DNA from: Streptomyces barkulensis
GTDB lineage: Bacteria; Actinomycetota; Actinomycetes; Streptomycetales; Streptomycetaceae
Direction of reading: 5' to 3'
Length of the DNA: 64,000 bases
Assembly: GCF_002843305.1 (NCBI RefSeq)
Contig: NZ_PGSG01000087.1
Location: forward strand, 113,621 to 177,620
Shown: positions 60,401 through 64,000 of the stretch, one piece after another
Numbering within the stretch: position 1 is the first letter of the stretch
Layout of the letters: each line of letters begins with the position of its first letter
Made by a program: the position numbers and the translations under genes
Notes under the pieces: generated by a model
What the model saw: only the letters and a program-made list of their open reading frames with translations
Told to the model about the DNA's origin: nothing
Databases searched by the model: none

Positions 60401-62896
60401 TCAGCGTCCGGCGCTGTCGACCACCGCCGACCACTCGTCGAGCAACGCCTGCGCGGAGGCGTCGTCGGGGCCCTCGGCCCACAGATGGGTGACCGCCTCG
60501 GCCGGATCGGGCAGCACCATGACCCAGCGCCCGTCGGACTCCACCACGCGCACGCCGTCGGTCGTGTCGACGAAACGTTCCCCCGCGGCCTCGACGACCC
60601 GGCGCATGACCAGGCCCTTGACCGCCCAGGGGGTGGCCAGGTCGCGCCGCAGCACATGTGCCTGCGGGATACGGGCGTCGATCTGGCTCAGGGTGAGCTG
60701 GGTACGGGCCACGAGTCCGAGCAGGCGCACGAAGGCCGCCGTGCCGTCGAAGACACTGCTGAACTCCGGCACGATGAACCCGCCCCGGCCGTCGCCGCCG
60801 AAGACGGTGGCCTCGTCCCTTCCGACCCTGGTGAGGTCGTCCGGCGAGGTCGTGGTCCATTCCACCTGGGTGCCGTGGTAGGCGGCAACCTGCTCGGCGA
60901 TGCGGGTCGTGGTCACCGGCAGGGCGACCTTCCCGCTGCGCCGCTCCGCGGCGATCAGGTCGAGCATCACCAGCAGTGCCCGCTGGTCCTCGATGATCGT
61001 GCCGCGTTCGTCCACCAGGGAGATCTTCTCGCCCACGGGATCGAACCGAACGCCGAAGGCCGCCCGGGCCGAGGCCACGATCTCGCCCAGCCGCACCAGC
61101 CCGGCACGGCGGGTGTCCGCGGTCTCGGTCGGCCGCGACTCGTCCAGCCCCGGGTTGATCGTCAGCGAGTCGACGCCGAGCCGGCCGAGCAGACTGGGCA
61201 GGACGAGGCCGGCGCTCCCGTTGGAGGCGTCCACGACGACCTTGAGACCGGATTCGGCGACGCCGGTGGTGTCCACCGCCCGCAGCAGCGTTCCCGTGTA
61301 GGAGTCGAACACACTGGCCGGGAAGCTCAGGTCGCCGATCTCTCCCGGGAACGCCCTGCGGTACTCCTGGCGGGCGTAGACACGGTCCAGCTTGCGCTGC
61401 CCCGCCTGCGAGAGGTCGGCGCCCCGCTCGTCGAAGAACATGATGTCGACGGAGTCGGGGACGCCCGGCGTCGTACGGATCATGATGCCACCGGCGCTGC
61501 CTCTCGCGGTCTGCTGCCGGGCCACCGGCAGCGGCACGTTCTCCAGGTCCCGCACATCGATGGCGCTCGCCTGGAGGGCCGAGATCACCGCGCGCTTCAG
61601 GGCGCGCGCGCCCCGGGAGTGGTCGCGGGCCGTGGTGACCGTCGACCCCTTCTTCAGCGTCGTGGCATACGCTCCTGCCAGCCGTACGGCCAGCTCCGGC
61701 GTGATCTCCACGTTGAGGATGCCGGAAACGCCGCGAGCGCCGAACAGACGGGCCTGGCCCCGTGACTCCCAGATGACCGATGTGTTGACGAAGGCACCGG
61801 CCTCGACCGTCTTGAAGGGATAGACCCGTACGTTGCCCTGGACGATGGACTCCTCGCCCACGAGGCATTCGTCGCCGATGACCGCGCCGTCCTCGATCCG
61901 GGCGGCTCGCATCACGTCGGTGTTCTTGCCGATGACGCAACCGCGGAGATTGGACTGCGGGCCGATGTAGACGTTGTCGTGGACGACGGCCTTGTGCAGG
62001 AACGCGCCGCTCTTGACCACCACGTTGGAGCCGATGACCGTGTGCTCCCGCAGTTCGGCGCCGGCCTCCACCTTGGCGTAGTCGCCCACGTACAGCGGTC
62101 CACGCAGCACCGCGTCGGGGTGGACCTCCGCGCCTTCCGCGATCCACACCCCCGGGGAGATCTCGAATCCGTCGATCTCGACGTCGACCTTCCCCTCGAG
62201 AACGTCGGCCTGTGCCTTCACATAGCTCTCATGGGTACCGACATCCTCCCAGTAGCCTTCGGCGACATAGCCGTAGACCGGCTTGCCCTCCTTCATGAGC
62301 TGCGGAAAGACGTCGCCGGACCAGTCCACGGGAACGTCGGGGTCGACATAGTCGAAGACTTCCGGCTCCATGACGTAGATGCCGGTGTTCACGGTGTCGG
62401 AGAAGACCTGACCCCAGGTTGGCTTCTCCAGGAACCGCTCGACCTTCCCGTCGTCGTCGACGATGGTGATACCGAACTCGAGCGGGTTGGGCACCCTCGT
62501 GAGACACACGGTCACCATCGCGCCGCGCTCTCGGTGGAAATTGATGAGTTCGGTCAGGTCGAAGTCGGTGAGAGCGTCACCGGAAATGACGAGGAAGGAG
62601 TCGTCCTTGAGGGCTTCCTCTGCGTTCTTGACGCTGCCCGCGGTGCCCAGAGGCTTTTCCTCATTGGCGTAGGTGAGCTCCATTCCGAGCTCCTCACCGT
62701 CACCGAAATAGTTCTTGACCAGCGAGGCCAGGAACTGCACGGTCACCACGGTCTCACTGAGACCGTGACGCTTGAGCAGCCGCAGCACATGCTCCATGAT
62801 GGGCCTGTTGGCCACTGGCAGCAGTGGCTTGGGCATGCTCGCGGTCATCGGGCGAAGGCGAGTTCCCTCGCCACCGGCCATTACGACGGCCTTCAT
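60401..62896 (-). CDS. Mannose-1-phosphate guanylyltransferase fused to a phosphohexomutase-like domain
   Basis: 831 aa in three parts: NTP-transferase (1-230; G-G-E-G-T-R-L-R-P-M-T and K-P-L-L-P-V-A-N), left-handed beta-helix with hexapeptide repeats (about 245-360), then a phosphoglucomutase/phosphomannomutase-like region (about 380-830). The usual T-A-S-H-N active-site serine loop of the mutase is T-A-R-G-S-A-G-G here, so the mutase half may be non-catalytic. S. coelicolor has a protein of this layout (SCO1388) as one of several ManC enzymes supplying GDP-mannose for protein and envelope mannosylation. ATG 62896. Confidence 0.9.
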   Translation of the reverse strand: MKAVVMAGGEGTRLRPMTASMPKPLLPVANRPIMEHVLRLLKRHGLSETVVTVQFLASLVKNYFGDGEELGMELTYANEEKPLGTAGSVKNAEEALKDDSFLVISGDALTDFDLTELINFHRERGAMVTVCLTRVPNPLEFGITIVDDDGKVERFLEKPTWGQVFSDTVNTGIYVMEPEVFDYVDPDVPVDWSGDVFPQLMKEGKPVYGYVAEGYWEDVGTHESYVKAQADVLEGKVDVEIDGFEISPGVWIAEGAEVHPDAVLRGPLYVGDYAKVEAGAELREHTVIGSNVVVKSGAFLHKAVVHDNVYIGPQSNLRGCVIGKNTDVMRAARIEDGAVIGDECLVGEESIVQGNVRVYPFKTVEAGAFVNTSVIWESRGQARLFGARGVSGILNVEITPELAVRLAGAYATTLKKGSTVTTARDHSRGARALKRAVISALQASAIDVRDLENVPLPVARQQTARGSAGGIMIRTTPGVPDSVDIMFFDERGADLSQAGQRKLDRVYARQEYRRAFPGEIGDLSFPASVFDSYTGTLLRAVDTTGVAESGLKVVVDASNGSAGLVLPSLLGRLGVDSLTINPGLDESRPTETADTRRAGLVRLGEIVASARAAFGVRFDPVGEKISLVDERGTIIEDQRALLVMLDLIAAERRSGKVALPVTTTRIAEQVAAYHGTQVEWTTTSPDDLTRVGRDEATVFGGDGRGGFIVPEFSSVFDGTAAFVRLLGLVARTQLTLSQIDARIPQAHVLRRDLATPWAVKGLVMRRVVEAAGERFVDTTDGVRVVESDGRWVMVLPDPAEAVTHLWAEGPDDASAQALLDEWSAVVDSAGR

Positions 62897-63011
62897 GTCG
62901 GAAGCGTCCTCCTTGAAGAGACGACATACATGCCGACTGTGCCCGGCCGAAGAGGCCCGTGAATCTTCAAAGGGCCACTCGGGTCTCGCAGCCCCCGACG
63001 AGAGTCAGGGC

Positions 63012-63620
63012 CTAGTCGGCTGCGGCGTCCGCCTTGACAAGCCGGCGGACTTGAACCACATAGAGGATTCCTGCCCACCAGTACAGGGTTGTACCCCAGC
63101 CTGCGAACGCCCATCCGAAAACAGCAGCCAGTGACGGAAGCCATCCGCTTCCGTCACTGAGCAGCAGCAGCGGGAAGGCGTACATCAGGTTGAAGGTGGC
63201 GGCTTTCCCCAGGAAGTTGACCTGTGGTGGTGCGTACCCGTGGCGGTCGAGGACCCAGACGGCGACCAGCAGCATGAGCTCGCGCGCCAGGAGCAGCCCG
63301 GTGAGCCAGAGCGGGAGGATGTCACGCCACGTCAGTCCGACCAGAGTGGAAAGCACGTACAGCCGGTCGGCTGCCGGATCGAGGATGCGGCCGAGGCCGC
63401 TGATCTGGTTCCAGCGCCGGGCGAGCTTGCCGTCCAGATAGTCGCTGACGCCGCTGAACGCGAGCACGAGCAGCGCCCAGCCGTCGGCGTTGGGGCCTCC
63501 GAACTCCGGCCAGAGGATCAGCCACAGGAAGAGCGGCACCCCCGCGAGCCGCGCCATGCTGAGGATGTTGGGGATGGTGAGGACACGGTCCGTCTGGACG
63601 CCTGTCTCCTGGGCCTCCAC
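63012..63620 (-). CDS. CDP-alcohol phosphatidyltransferase
   Basis: 202 aa from GTG 63620 (AGGAGG 6 nt upstream). The family motif D-x2-D-G-x2-A-R-x8-G-x3-D-x3-D is D60-Y-L-D63-G-K-L-A-R ... G-R-I-L-D81-P-A-A-D85. Five to six membrane helices. It transfers a phosphatidyl group from CDP-diacylglycerol to an alcohol; the PgsA-like class and the counterpart in M. tuberculosis (Rv1822, pgsA2) suggest phosphatidylglycerol-type or cardiolipin synthesis, acceptor unproven. Upstream gene of the manC-DUF881 block. Confidence 0.93.
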   Translation of the reverse strand: MEAQETGVQTDRVLTIPNILSMARLAGVPLFLWLILWPEFGGPNADGWALLVLAFSGVSDYLDGKLARRWNQISGLGRILDPAADRLYVLSTLVGLTWRDILPLWLTGLLLARELMLLVAVWVLDRHGYAPPQVNFLGKAATFNLMYAFPLLLLSDGSGWLPSLAAVFGWAFAGWGTTLYWWAGILYVVQVRRLVKADAAAD

Positions 63621-63720
63621 CCAAGACCTCCTGTGAGTCCGTGCCAACGATGTCTCCTGACCCTACCCGCAGCCCGAGGCCCGGTACGAAAGGGGGCCCC
63701 GAAAACCGGACACAACGCGA

Positions 63721-63752
63721 GAATGCCCTGCCGGGAACCCGGCAGGGCATTC
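63721..63752 (-). terminator. rRNA operon terminator
   Basis: GAATGCCCTGCCGGG (63721-63735) pairs perfectly with CCCGGCAGGGCATTC (63738-63752) around AA, 10 nt beyond the 5S gene on the minus strand. Confidence 0.85.
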
Positions 63753-63762
63753 TCTCAACAAT

Positions 63763-63882
63763 TGTTCGGCGGCGTCCTACTCTCCCACACGGTCCCCCAT
63801 GCAGTACCATCGGCGCTGAAAGGCTTAGCTTCCGGGTTCGGAATGTAACCGGGCGTTTCCCTCTCGCTCTGACCACCGAAAC
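63763..63882 (-). rRNA. rrf: 5S ribosomal RNA
   Basis: 120 nt. Minus strand starts GTTTCGGTGGTCAGAGCG and ends CCGCCGAACAA, with the conserved internal CCGAACCCGGAAGCTAAGCC and GGGAGAGTAGG. It is followed by the operon terminator. Confidence 0.97.
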
Positions 63883-63953
63883 ACGGCGAAACAACAACCG
63901 CCGGCCAGGCAGGTCGTGGTCTCAGAACCCACACAGTGGACGCGAACATCTAC

Positions 63954-64000
63954 GGTCAAGCCCTCGGCCTATTAGTACCGGTCAACTCCACCCCTCACAG
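63954..64000 (-). rRNA. rrl: 23S ribosomal RNA, 3' end only
   Basis: The last about 47 nt of the minus-strand transcript in the window read CTGTGAGGGG ... GGTACTAATAGGCCGAGG-GCTTGACC, the conserved 3' terminus of actinomycete 23S rRNA. The 23S-5S spacer is 71 nt. The exact 3' end is approximate. Confidence 0.93.

Overview
The window is chromosomal DNA from a high-GC actinomycete, almost certainly Streptomyces or a close relative. The evidence is the very GC-rich third codon positions, frequent GTG starts, apparently leaderless genes with a TAGGCT-type -10 box next to the start codon, and many characteristic families (BldC-type MerR, DUF881/Sbp, SpoIIE phosphatase fused to an RsbW-like ATPase, DUF3037 with a HipA-like kinase, DUF5999). 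It ends in an rRNA operon on the minus strand (3' end of 23S, then a complete 5S and a terminator).

Layout. 0-9.6 kb: sugar phosphorylase (partial) with its phosphomutase-like HAD partner, a universal stress protein, apolipoprotein N-acyltransferase, a Gfo/Idh/MocA oxidoreductase, a small lipoprotein, a TPR-like protein, a WYL regulator divergent from a DUF3224 gene with a clear operator between them, and uracil-DNA glycosylase. 9.7-14.7 kb: oligopeptide-binding lipoprotein, two short-chain dehydrogenases and an overlapping HipA-like kinase/DUF3037 pair. 14.7-17.1 kb: remnant of a phage-type integrase, then a metal-efflux MFS transporter divergent from an ArsR/SmtB metal sensor. 17.5-27.2 kb: SpoIIE phosphatase, GntR regulator, S9 peptidase, LysR with a divergent EamA exporter, and a MocR regulator divergent from a PNPOx-like protein. 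27.2-29.1 kb: a foreign-looking patch with a HEAT-repeat protein, a perfect 46-nt palindrome and a decayed Tn3-family transposase. 29.1-32.0 kb: two more EamA exporters and a Clp N-domain protein.

32.2-44.4 kb is the most striking block, a self-contained selenocysteine island. It holds a membrane-anchored formate dehydrogenase (FeS subunit, NrfD-type membrane subunit, catalytic subunit) whose catalytic subunit is interrupted by an in-frame UGA followed by a SECIS-like hairpin, then selD, the gene for tRNA-Sec(UCA), three small genes of unknown connection, selB and selA. The island therefore supplies selenophosphate, the tRNA, Sec synthesis, the elongation factor and the client enzyme together.

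44.7-49.9 kb: PhzF-like isomerase, CPBP protease, a glutamate-cysteine ligase family protein, an unknown protein and DUF5999, with two very long perfect terminator-like palindromes. 49.9-63.6 kb is a conserved actinobacterial block on the minus strand: phosphatidyltransferase, mannose-1-phosphate guanylyltransferase, DUF881-Sbp-DUF881, FHA protein, FtsR-type MerR, bifunctional nuclease, second MerR, DNA polymerase IV and glycine-riboswitch-controlled gcvP. This order closely parallels Mycobacterium tuberculosis Rv1822-Rv1832, without gcvH and with dinB plus a PRC-barrel gene inserted.

No CRISPR array, prophage or antibiotic biosynthetic cluster was seen. Start codons were picked by ribosome-binding site and family alignment from memory; no database search was run.
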